Assembly (NCBI RefSeq): GCF_963668385.1
Contig: NZ_OY764327.1
Span: forward strand, 2,480,001 to 2,544,000
Direction: 5' to 3'
DNA length: 64,000 nucleotides
Source of the DNA: an uncultured Carboxylicivirga sp.
GTDB taxonomy: Bacteria > Bacteroidota > Bacteroidia > Bacteroidales > Marinilabiliaceae
The notes beneath the pieces were generated by a model. The model searched no databases and was not told the origin of the DNA. It saw only the letters and a program-made list of their open reading frames with translations. Below, piece after piece: positions 9,701 to 16,061 of the stretch; within the stretch, counting starts at the first letter, position 1; each line of letters starts with the position of its first letter. The position numbers and the translations under genes are program-made.

Positions 9701-10926
9701 TCGCCAATATTGATGTTGATAAAATGGAAAAGGTAATTTTTAATCTGGTTTCTAATGCATTTAAATATTCTATGGATGGAGGAATTATAAATGTTACAGC
9801 AGGCTTTGAGAGTGAAAAACTACAAAATGATACTCTCGTTATTGTTGTTGAAGACAAAGGAATTGGTATTTCAAAAGAGCATCAGCTTAGAGTGTTTGAT
9901 CGCTTTTATCAGGTAAATCAAATTCGAACTCAAAGTACTGGAGGTATTGGTTTGTTTTTAGCTAAATCATTGGTTGAACAGCATAATGGAACCATATTTT
10001 TAGAAAGTGAGCTAGGAAAAGGAAGTTGCTTTACAATTAAAATACCAACAAATTTGCCTCAGACAAAGAACAATTATGAAGAGAATAGTACTGAATTGAT
10101 TGATGAGGTAATAGTAACTGATGAATTAAATCAGACTTCAAATGATGACGAGTTTGTTTTAAATAATAAGAAAGCAACAATACTAATTACTGAAGACGAT
10201 ACTGATTTAAAAGATTTTCTGGTAAATGGTTTAAATCATATCTACAATATTATAAGTTGTTCAAATGGAGTTGAGGCATTTGAAAAAGCCAAAATGCATG
10301 TTCCTGATTTGATATTAACTGATATAATGATGCCCGAAATGGATGGCTATGAGTTATGTCAAAAACTTCAGAAGGAAGTGGCTACTTCTCATATCCCGGT
10401 TATTTTTATAACTGCGAAAACAATGGCTGACGATGAGTTAGATGGCTTAAAATTTGGAGTGATTGATTATGTTTGTAAGCCTTTTAATTTGGTTGCTGTG
10501 CGATTGAAAATTAACAATATTCTAAAACATCAACAAAAGATACAAGATCGATTTAAAATAGATCACTTACTTGAGCCCGCAAATATAGAGTTAACATCCT
10601 TAGACGATGTGTTTTTAAAAGAAGCTGTAGAAGCAGTAAATGACCATATCGATGATCCTGATTTTGATGTTGAAGCGTTTAGTGATGTGTTAAAAGTAAG
10701 TTCTAATCAAGCTTATCGTAAAATTAAAGCATTAACAGGCCAAACAGCTAAAGAGTTTATTCGTAATCAACGTTTAAAAACTGCTGCGTCGTTACTGATT
10801 CAAAATAAACGGTCTATTTCCGAAGTTATTTACATGGTCGGTTTTACAAGTCCATCTTATTTTACACGATGCTTTAAAAATTATTATGGTTGTGCTCCAA
10901 AAGAGTATATTGAGCGACATTCATAA
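6793..10926 (+). CDS. Hybrid two-component system (HTCS) sensor/regulator of the PUL
   Basis: This 1377-aa single-protein phosphorelay senses an oligosaccharide in the periplasm and activates PUL transcription. The domains run in order: signal peptide (1-21); about 13 Reg_prop propeller blades (repeated IWIGTxNGLN, residues about 45-640); Y_Y_Y domain (about 735-805, YQYKLEGFDKQWN, then PPGDYVFNVKARN); one membrane helix (about 814-831); HisKA with phospho-acceptor His870 (DITHELKTPLT); HATPase with N-box NLVSNAFKYS and G-boxes EDKGIGIS and STGGIGLFLAKS; receiver with Asp1177 (ILTDIMMPEMDGYE); and a C-terminal AraC-type HTH (about 1275-1377). All key catalytic residues are present. It is divergent from GH16-susCD and upstream of GH43, the usual place of an HTCS. 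Confidence 0.97.
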   Translation: MRKRIILLLLILQVPVRALWAQYDLHFSHLGMNNGLTNSSANVILQDRKGFIWIGTWNGLNRFDGYECKIYQPDFHDSTAISNREIVELMEDKAGNIWIGTSNGLNCLNPETGKVKTYEFRNRILSLCEDSKGNIWIGTWNGGLYKLIVESEEIKHYIANDIISDLCLDSRNILWVGSYYGLVKFNLETEKYERYVHVDRKNSITNNTVTQLSEDSQGHIWIGTWGGGVDRLEVNNKGSQLFFTNFNSSNGTNAIAGNVISKLYYDRFNNLWIGTRNNGLCKLPKDQQALSPKNARFTSYTDDPKKSSSIKGQRISAIMVDNTGILWVGASDVAYTSIIENGVSAYRIPKQIDESRPASVSAVTSYGKQLWVSTEFNISQYELDNDGYYSLKKAYARPRFVSNGWSYDCAPILKMFATSEGLWVGTDDTGLLFFPYRKDRTLNMDYIKVYNQNSSPGIPGNKISCILHSKKKDKTLWIGTMQTGLACLTFGKDSVKSTYYYAGKDKWHPSDNNIRCLYEDNKGRLWLGTQNGLNCYDVEGNVFEKFFYSASDVTSINDNVINTISEDSKGNIWIGTNSGLNKMIEKINKEGVTRIGFKGYPQTPVLKNEIVTNILEDPSKNLWIRTYKGFLKFNINNESIVGEYFSEDFANTRLDRNTTISAQENEFVISSTSDFIVFNPDSLFKKSIPSKVCITDFRVFNNSVEQNVIHNDIITGCSLPYAKDVNLSYKDEMITIVFSAMDYKNIQKNEYQYKLEGFDKQWNNGYSKNSATYTNIPPGDYVFNVKARNSEGFWSKDVTQLNIHITPPLWKTKGAYFFYLLIVIGIVYFFKKYTIIKENEKHRLKFEKLKNDELTRLNELKSFFFTDITHELKTPLTLILGPASELASDQSLRSSAAKNAQLIKNSAFKLLRLVNQLMEFRKVEKGINNDMQIETYDIRKLLEEVHQFFIPMADSRKIQLGIKSSGQELLANIDVDKMEKVIFNLVSNAFKYSMDGGIINVTAGFESEKLQNDTLVIVVEDKGIGISKEHQLRVFDRFYQVNQIRTQSTGGIGLFLAKSLVEQHNGTIFLESELGKGSCFTIKIPTNLPQTKNNYEENSTELIDEVIVTDELNQTSNDDEFVLNNKKATILITEDDTDLKDFLVNGLNHIYNIISCSNGVEAFEKAKMHVPDLILTDIMMPEMDGYELCQKLQKEVATSHIPVIFITAKTMADDELDGLKFGVIDYVCKPFNLVAVRLKINNILKHQQKIQDRFKIDHLLEPANIELTSLDDVFLKEAVEAVNDHIDDPDFDVEAFSDVLKVSSNQAYRKIKALTGQTAKEFIRNQRLKTAASLLIQNKRSISEVIYMVGFTSPSYFTRCFKNYYGCAPKEYIERHS

Positions 10927-10991
10927 TAATTTGTTTAATTTCTTACAATATTGTTTCAATTTTATACAAACAAAGCCTTGTGGTAAGTATC

Positions 10992-10999
10992 TAGTTTTG
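10992..10999 (+). promoter_or_regulatory. -7 box upstream of the GH43 gene
   Basis: TAGTTTTG matches TAnnTTTG 43 bp before the GH43 ATG, inside the 115-bp gap after the HTCS stop. GH43 could therefore be transcribed independently of the HTCS gene. Confidence 0.4.
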
Positions 11000-11041
11000 C
11001 CCTCAGTTCAAAATATAAAAAGAAGGTAAAACAGTTTAACT

Positions 11042-12184
11042 ATGAAATATCACTTTGGTTTATTATTGTTTTTAACGATTAGCATTCTCGCATCTTGTCA
11101 GCACAAACAGAATGATAATCGCAAACAAATATCTTTTAAACCCGGAACACATTTTTTAGATAATGATAGTGTTCATATCAATGCACATGGCGGAGGTATA
11201 TTGTTTAGTAAAGGAAAGTACTATTGGTTTGGAGAATTTAAAACTGCTGGTGAAGGTGGTAACACTGCCAAGGTAGGAGTGAGTTGTTACTCATCAAAGG
11301 ATTTATATAATTGGGAAAATGAAGGCATCGCTTTAAAAGTTGTAAATGAGCAGGGTTCAGATATTGAAAAAGGTTGTGTTATTGAACGCCCCAAAGTTAT
11401 CTATAATGATTTTACCCATGAGTTTATAATGTGGTTTCACTTAGAGTTAAAGGGGAAAGGTTATAGTGCAGCTCGTACAGGATTGGCTGTTAGTGATAAG
11501 GTTACTGGTCCATATACATTTGTAAGATCATTAAGACCCAATGCTAATATTTGGCCAGAATCCTATCCGGATACACTAAAAAACTATGCTTATTCAGATA
11601 CATTAAAATGGTGGACTCCGGCTTGGTATAAAGCAATTGATAAAGGATTGTTTGTGCAGCGTGATTTAGAGTCTGGACAAATGTCGAGAGATATGACTTT
11701 GTTTGTTGATGATGATGGAACTGCCTATCATATTCATTCGTCAGAAGATAATCTTACTATTCATATTTCAGAACTTTCGAAAGATTACACTGACTTTACA
11801 GGCAAGTATATAAGAATTTTTCCCGCAGGACATAATGAAGCACCTGCTTTGTTTAAAAAAGATGATAATTATTATTTGATGACTTCGGGCTGCACGGGTT
11901 GGGATCCAAATGCAGCTCGTATGTTTAAAGCTTCTTCAATTTGGGGACCTTGGGAAGCAATAGGTAATCCTTGTGTTGGTAAAGATGCTGATCTTACATT
12001 TCATTCTCAAAGTACTTTTATCTTACCTGTGAACGGACAGAAGAATGCATTTATTTATATGGGAGATCGTTGGAATCCTAAAAATCCTACTGATGGTCGC
12101 TATGTATGGTTACCCATCGAATTCAACGATGATAAACCTGTAATTAGATGGAGAAATGAATGGGATTTAAGTGTGTTTAATTAA
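11042..12184 (+). CDS. Glycoside hydrolase family 43 lipoprotein
   Basis: This is a 380-aa exo-acting glycosidase with a five-bladed propeller fold. The signal peptide ends in a lipobox (ILASC, Cys19), so it is membrane-anchored. The opening motif INAHGGGILFSKGKYYWFGE and the later segments RDMTLFVDDDGTAYHI, EAPALFKKDDNYYLMTSG and DLTFHSQSTFILP are characteristic of the GH43 group that includes exo-beta-1,3-galactanases (subfamily 24) and subfamily 34. The subfamily cannot be fixed by eye. An exo-beta-1,3-galactanase reading would fit with GH16 in the same locus acting on an arabinogalactan-type backbone; an arabinofuranosidase or xylosidase is the alternative. Confidence 0.9.
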   Translation: MKYHFGLLLFLTISILASCQHKQNDNRKQISFKPGTHFLDNDSVHINAHGGGILFSKGKYYWFGEFKTAGEGGNTAKVGVSCYSSKDLYNWENEGIALKVVNEQGSDIEKGCVIERPKVIYNDFTHEFIMWFHLELKGKGYSAARTGLAVSDKVTGPYTFVRSLRPNANIWPESYPDTLKNYAYSDTLKWWTPAWYKAIDKGLFVQRDLESGQMSRDMTLFVDDDGTAYHIHSSEDNLTIHISELSKDYTDFTGKYIRIFPAGHNEAPALFKKDDNYYLMTSGCTGWDPNAARMFKASSIWGPWEAIGNPCVGKDADLTFHSQSTFILPVNGQKNAFIYMGDRWNPKNPTDGRYVWLPIEFNDDKPVIRWRNEWDLSVFN

Positions 12185-12284
12185 TCTAACCTGAAAATAG
12201 AATACTTTCTTTATTCAGATTAAACACTTTAACGATAAAATTGTCTATTAACTAGATGTTTTTGTTTCACTTAATGATGCTAAT

Positions 12285-12605
12285 ATGGAACGTAGAGTGA
12301 TATTGATTTCAATCTTGTCGATAACTGCAATTTTATCGTTAATTGCATTGGTGACAGGAGCCTATGGGTATGTAACTGTTTCGTTATTTGGGTTTCCTGT
12401 GTTGTTTTATACTCAACAAAATGTGTTGAGCAAAATTCAATGGGTTGTGATGATTACTTTATTGTTGATTATAACTGTTGCTTCGGTTAATGTTATAGCG
12501 AACCTCACAGGTAATTTAATGTACTATTACGAGTTTTTATCAAGTTTGCTAATAACAATCATCACTTTGTCGTGGTCGCCCGATAAAGTTGAAATAAAGG
12601 GATAA
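12285..12605 (+). CDS. Small membrane protein of unknown function
   Basis: This 106-aa protein is not recognised. Three hydrophobic segments are visible (about 4-30, 48-72 and 82-96), with a short charged tail (SPDKVEIKG), so it is an integral inner-membrane protein. It lies 100 bp after the GH43 stop and 99 bp before the EFR1-type gene, with no obvious operon link. Its codon use resembles the neighbours and its hydrophobicity pattern is coherent, which is why it is kept as a real gene. Confidence 0.6.
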   Translation: MERRVILISILSITAILSLIALVTGAYGYVTVSLFGFPVLFYTQQNVLSKIQWVVMITLLLIITVASVNVIANLTGNLMYYYEFLSSLLITIITLSWSPDKVEIKG

Positions 12606-12704
12606 TGTGCTCATCGTGCTAGAGAAGCATTGATTTGTTGATAACCCGTATGGGTAAGTGTTTAATTTAATTTGTTCATTTGTTACCTTATTTGAACACA
12701 GAAA

Positions 12705-13490
12705 ATGATGAATACTTGCCAACTAATTTATTTTTCTCCTACAGGAACTTCAAAAAAAGTAATTGAAACAATTGCTGATAATCTCGATTTGGAGTTTACC
12801 TCAAAAATTGATCTGTCAAAAAGCAACTCAGAATCTATTTCCATTGTTGATAAGAATTGTTTAACGATTATTGGTATTCCGGTTTATGCTGGGCGTTTAC
12901 CTGAACTAGCGCTAGATAAGCTGAAGAATATTCAAGCCGAAAAAACATTGGCTATTGTAGTAGTGGTTTATGGAAATCGCGAATATGAAGATGCATTATT
13001 GGAGTTAGGTGATGTAGCTAAAAAAGTAGGGTTTGATGTGATAGCAGGGGCTGCTTTCATTGGAGAGCATTCATACTCTATCGAAAAAATGCCTCTAGCT
13101 GCAGGTAGGCCGGATGAAGCAGATCTTGATAAATGTAAAGAATTTGCCATTAAAGTAAAAAATAAACTATCAACTAACAGTTTTGATCCTTTCGATTTAC
13201 CAGGTAACAATCCTTACAAATCAATCAAAGATTTTCCATCAGATATTTATCCTCTTACCGATATAGCTAAATGTACAATGTGTGGAGATTGTGTGGATGT
13301 TTGTCCTGCCAATGCGATATTAATAGAGGATGAACCCATCACAAATGGCGAAGATTGTATTTGGTGTTGTGCATGTGTAAAAAATTGTCCGGTAGATGCA
13401 CGTACATTCAATCATCCTGCAATTGAAGCTACCCGCCAACGCTTGTTTCAAAATTGTACCGTACGAAAAGAACCTGAATTCTTTTTATAA
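12705..13490 (+). CDS. EFR1-family flavodoxin/ferredoxin fusion
   Basis: This 261-aa cytoplasmic electron-transfer protein joins an N-terminal flavodoxin-like domain to a C-terminal 2[4Fe-4S] ferredoxin. The FMN-binding phosphate loop SPTGTSKK is at 11-18. The two iron-sulfur motifs are CTMCGDCVDVCP (first Cys about 190) and CIWCCACVKNCP (first Cys about 218), both with complete CxxCxxCxxxCP spacing. Proteins of this class are common in anaerobes and are annotated EFR1 (EFR1 family ferrodoxin); their redox partners are generally unknown. There is no neighbouring dehydrogenase or hydrogenase, so the partner cannot be inferred. The presence of this protein suggests an anaerobic or facultative lifestyle. 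Confidence 0.9.
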   Translation: MMNTCQLIYFSPTGTSKKVIETIADNLDLEFTSKIDLSKSNSESISIVDKNCLTIIGIPVYAGRLPELALDKLKNIQAEKTLAIVVVVYGNREYEDALLELGDVAKKVGFDVIAGAAFIGEHSYSIEKMPLAAGRPDEADLDKCKEFAIKVKNKLSTNSFDPFDLPGNNPYKSIKDFPSDIYPLTDIAKCTMCGDCVDVCPANAILIEDEPITNGEDCIWCCACVKNCPVDARTFNHPAIEATRQRLFQNCTVRKEPEFFL

Positions 13491-13608
13491 GAGCCTACAA
13501 TAGTTGATGTCTTAAAAACAGTACATTGGACCAATCTCTGTAATGGGTAAATAAATACCAAATTAATATTTTGTTGCTTTTGGATTTCAGAACCCAAAAA
13601 GGTTTTAC

Positions 13609-13616
13609 TACTTTTG
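13609..13616 (+). promoter_or_regulatory. -7 box of the corA leader transcript
   Basis: TACTTTTG matches TAnnTTTG. It predicts transcription start near 13622-13625, giving a leader of about 125 nt before the corA ATG. No well-spaced -33 element was recognised. Confidence 0.45.
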
Positions 13617-13647
13617 TGCCCGAAAAAATTTTTAGAGCTGAATCAAA

Positions 13648-13698
13648 ATGGACGAAGGCCCCGGAAATAGACAAATAAAAATAGTAATCTTCCTGTAA
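13648..13698 (+). CDS. Upstream ORF (candidate leader peptide) of corA
   Basis: An ATG about 25 nt after the predicted transcription start opens a 16-codon ORF, MDEGPGNRQIKIVIFL. Its TAA stop (13696-13698) falls inside the left arm of the corA leader hairpin. The N-terminus is acidic with a proline (DEGP) and is followed by basic then hydrophobic residues. That order recalls the Mg2+-sensing leader peptides of enterobacterial mgtA, whose acidic/proline starts destabilise ribosomes at low Mg2+. No strong Shine-Dalgarno precedes it. Translation is not proven. Confidence 0.4.
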   Translation: MDEGPGNRQIKIVIFL

Positions 13699-13723
13699 GG
13701 GGCAGTCTGTGCTTCCTTGCAGG
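13692..13723 (+). promoter_or_regulatory. corA leader hairpin A (leaves the RBS free)
   Basis: CCTGTAAGG (13692-13700) pairs with CCTTGCAGG (13715-13723) over 9 bp with one G-U. Inside it GGCA (13701-13704) pairs with TGCT (13710-13713), leaving a 5-nt loop. The right arm shares bases with hairpin B, so the two cannot form together. Confidence 0.55.
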
Positions 13724-13740
13724 CTAATGATGTAAGGAGG
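13712..13740 (+). promoter_or_regulatory. corA leader hairpin B (sequesters the RBS)
   Basis: CTTCCTTG (13712-13719) can pair with TAAGGAGG (13733-13740) over 8 bp with two G-U pairs, closing a 13-nt loop. TAAGGAGG is a near-perfect Shine-Dalgarno, rare among the starts in this window, 6 nt before the corA ATG. A start-stop ATGATGTAA at 13727-13735 runs into it. Confidence 0.5.
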
Positions 13741-13746
13741 CACAAA

Positions 13747-14676
13747 ATGCTTAAAATCTTCAAAACATTCGGAGGTTACGCTGAAATTAGCGAACCTAAA
13801 GATGGATGTTGGATTAATGCCAACAATCCCACCGCAGATGAAATCAAAAAGCTGACTGATGAGTTTGGAATGCCCTCAGATATTCTGAATGATATTTTAG
13901 ATCAGGATGAGCGACCTCGTATTGAGTATGATGAAAAATGGACATTAATTATTTTGCGTGTACCTGTTAGGGCGCGAGATCAACGAGTTCCGTTTTATAC
14001 CATCCCTTTGGGGATTTTTATAAGCGATACATTTACGCTTACACTTTGTTTACAGGATAATGAGGTGCTGCCAGTAAACGAACCATCACCTTTTCGCGAC
14101 CAGTACCAGGAAATAACCGATGGAGTTAATTTTATTCTGCGCTTGTTTTTACGTGCAGGATGGTTGTACCTGAAATACCTGAAACAAATCAACCAAATAA
14201 CAGCTTCGATAGAACAGGATCTTGAAAAATCGATTAAGAATCAGGAATTGAATAAATTGTTGAATATGGAAAAATGCCTGGTGTATTTTATTACTTCCAT
14301 TAAAGGCAATGAGATTGTATTAGCACGATTGAAGAATTCGCGCAAGATTACTTCTGAGATTAATGAAGATTTGCTCGAAGATGCCATGATAGAAAATAAA
14401 CAGGCTTTGGAAATAGCACAAATTTATTCCGATATTCAGAGTGGAATGATGGATGCTTTTGCTTCGGTTATTTCCAATAATTTAAATGTGGTGATGAAGC
14501 AATTAACGCTTATCTCTATCATTTTAATGATACCAACTTTGATTGCCAGTTTCTATGGGATGAATGTTCCAAATTATATTGAAGAATGGAGCTGGGCAAT
14601 GCCGGCTATTTTATTAGGTTCGCTTTTACTTTCGGCATTAGGTGTTATACTTTTCCGAAAACGACAATGGTTTTAA
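13747..14676 (+). CDS. corA: CorA family magnesium/divalent cation channel
   Basis: This 309-aa inner-membrane pentameric channel would take up Mg2+ (Co2+ or Ni2+ are possible). A long cytoplasmic N-terminal domain with helical segments (about 120-235) precedes two membrane helices at about 250-270 and 283-304. The universal CorA signature GMN is at Gly271-Met272-Asn273 (FYGMNVPN), right after the first helix, and the C-terminus is basic (FRKRQWF). The ATG at 13747 is chosen because TAAGGAGG lies 6 nt upstream; extending to an upstream TTG at 13717 would swallow the RBS and hairpins. A structured leader with an upstream ORF precedes it, and a strong terminator follows. Confidence 0.94.
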   Translation: MLKIFKTFGGYAEISEPKDGCWINANNPTADEIKKLTDEFGMPSDILNDILDQDERPRIEYDEKWTLIILRVPVRARDQRVPFYTIPLGIFISDTFTLTLCLQDNEVLPVNEPSPFRDQYQEITDGVNFILRLFLRAGWLYLKYLKQINQITASIEQDLEKSIKNQELNKLLNMEKCLVYFITSIKGNEIVLARLKNSRKITSEINEDLLEDAMIENKQALEIAQIYSDIQSGMMDAFASVISNNLNVVMKQLTLISIILMIPTLIASFYGMNVPNYIEEWSWAMPAILLGSLLLSALGVILFRKRQWF

Positions 14677-14696
14677 TATAGACTTATAAAAAATAT

Positions 14697-14726
14697 AGGC
14701 GGAGATTCTTATTCTTCGCCTTTTTG
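14697..14726 (+). terminator. Rho-independent terminator of corA
   Basis: AGGCGGAGA pairs with TCTTCGCCT (9 bp, one G-U) around a 7-nt loop, followed by TTTTTG. It lies 20 bp after the corA stop and separates it from the CNNM gene. Confidence 0.85.
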
Positions 14727-14771
14727 TTTCCAACTTCTTTGTTTAAAGTTTTTTATCTTTAAAAGAAAAAG

Positions 14772-15830
14772 ATGTTATTATTGCTCGCCTACCTTTTCTT
14801 AGCACTATTTGTTTCTTTTCTATGCTCCATTATGGAGTCTGTGTTACTTTCCACACCGCAAGCTTTTTTGTTGGTAAAGCAGGATCAAAAATATAAATGG
14901 GCCGGTTTATTTCTTTCTTATAAGTCGAATGTCGATAAACCACTTTCTGCTATTTTATCTTTAAATACGGTAGCACATACTATTGGGGCTGCCGGCGTGG
15001 GTGCGCAAGCTGTTGATGTTTTTGGTGAAGCAGCATTTGGAATTGTTTCTGCAGTGCTTACGATCCTAATATTAATAGTAACCGAAATAATACCTAAAAC
15101 CATAGGAGCCAGATATTGGCGTAATTTATCTGCTTTTACAGCATTTACCATTAAGGGGATGATTGTAATTACATATCCGTTGGTATTGATGTCGGCTTAT
15201 ATCACAAAAATATTTTCGAAAAATTATAAAGAGAAACCGATTAGCAGAGAGGAAATAGCCGCATTAGCAAGTATTGGTGCTGATGAAGGTGTTTTTTCGG
15301 ATAAAGAGCATAAAATCATCCAGAATATTCTACGACTAAAAAACATAAGAGTAACTGAAATTATGACTCCACGTGTTGTGGTTACATTGGCAGATGAAAA
15401 TCTTACCCTTGAGGAGTTTTTTAAGCATAAGGAGTATTTGAAATTTTCGCGTATACCCGTTTATTCTGAGAATGATGAAAACATTAGCGGTATTGTATTT
15501 ATTCAAACCATTTTTGAGAAACTGGCCGAAGATCAACATCATCTTAAACTAAGTGAAATAAAACGCAAAGTTCAGGTTGTTTCCAATAAGACTGAGCTTT
15601 ATACGTTGTGGGAAAAATTGCTTGACAAACATGAGCACATGGCAATTATTGTTGATGAATATGGCGGTTTAGATGGGATTGTTACCATGGAAGATATTAT
15701 TGAAACTTTGCTAGGATTGGAGATAGTCGATGAAAATGATGTTATTGTTGATATGCAAAAATATGCAAGAGAAAGGTGGGTGAATAGGCAAACAAAGTAT
15801 ACTATGCTTCAAAAATATTCCAAAGAATAA
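14772..15830 (+). CDS. CNNM/CorC-type CBS-domain membrane protein
   Basis: This is a 352-aa inner-membrane protein of the CNNM (DUF21)/hemolysin C-like family, linked in other bacteria to Mg2+/Co2+ efflux or homeostasis. Hydrophobic segments occupy about 1-150 (for example LLLLAYLFLALFVSFLCSIM and AVLTILILIVTEIIPKTIGA). A CBS pair follows at about 195-315: VTEIMTPRVVVTLA, then DKHEHMAIIVDEYGGLDGIVTMEDIIETLLG. The C-terminal CorC_HlyC domain found in longer relatives is missing, so this is the short form. Adjacency to corA suggests a shared role in divalent-cation balance, but a terminator separates the two, so they are not one operon. Confidence 0.9.
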   Translation: MLLLLAYLFLALFVSFLCSIMESVLLSTPQAFLLVKQDQKYKWAGLFLSYKSNVDKPLSAILSLNTVAHTIGAAGVGAQAVDVFGEAAFGIVSAVLTILILIVTEIIPKTIGARYWRNLSAFTAFTIKGMIVITYPLVLMSAYITKIFSKNYKEKPISREEIAALASIGADEGVFSDKEHKIIQNILRLKNIRVTEIMTPRVVVTLADENLTLEEFFKHKEYLKFSRIPVYSENDENISGIVFIQTIFEKLAEDQHHLKLSEIKRKVQVVSNKTELYTLWEKLLDKHEHMAIIVDEYGGLDGIVTMEDIIETLLGLEIVDENDVIVDMQKYARERWVNRQTKYTMLQKYSKE

Positions 15831-16012
15831 TCACCCACAGCAATCACCTTATTGGTGAATAGTTTTACTCATCATCCATAAGCGTTGTTTAGTTGATTTG
15901 ATAAATTGTAAGTAATTTATCGATGGTATTGATGATTGTTTAGTGTTTTAATATAAGATTGTTTCGTATTGAAATTAAAAATCCCTAAATAACCTAATCA
16001 TACATTTTTATA

Positions 16013-16020
16013 TATCTTTG
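16013..16020 (+). promoter_or_regulatory. -7 box upstream of the acyl-CoA synthetase gene
   Basis: TATCTTTG matches TAnnTTTG, 41 bp before the ATG at 16062, in a 231-bp gap that otherwise shows nothing coding. Confidence 0.5.
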
Positions 16021-16061
16021 AAGCTTGTCTAATTGTCAGATAGCTTGATAAGAAAGTAAGA

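Noticed and set aside
13495..13743. 82-codon minus-strand ORF in the corA leader
   Set aside because: It runs antisense through the leader hairpins, has no signal or family resemblance, and the plus-strand promoter, upstream ORF and RBS explain the sequence better.
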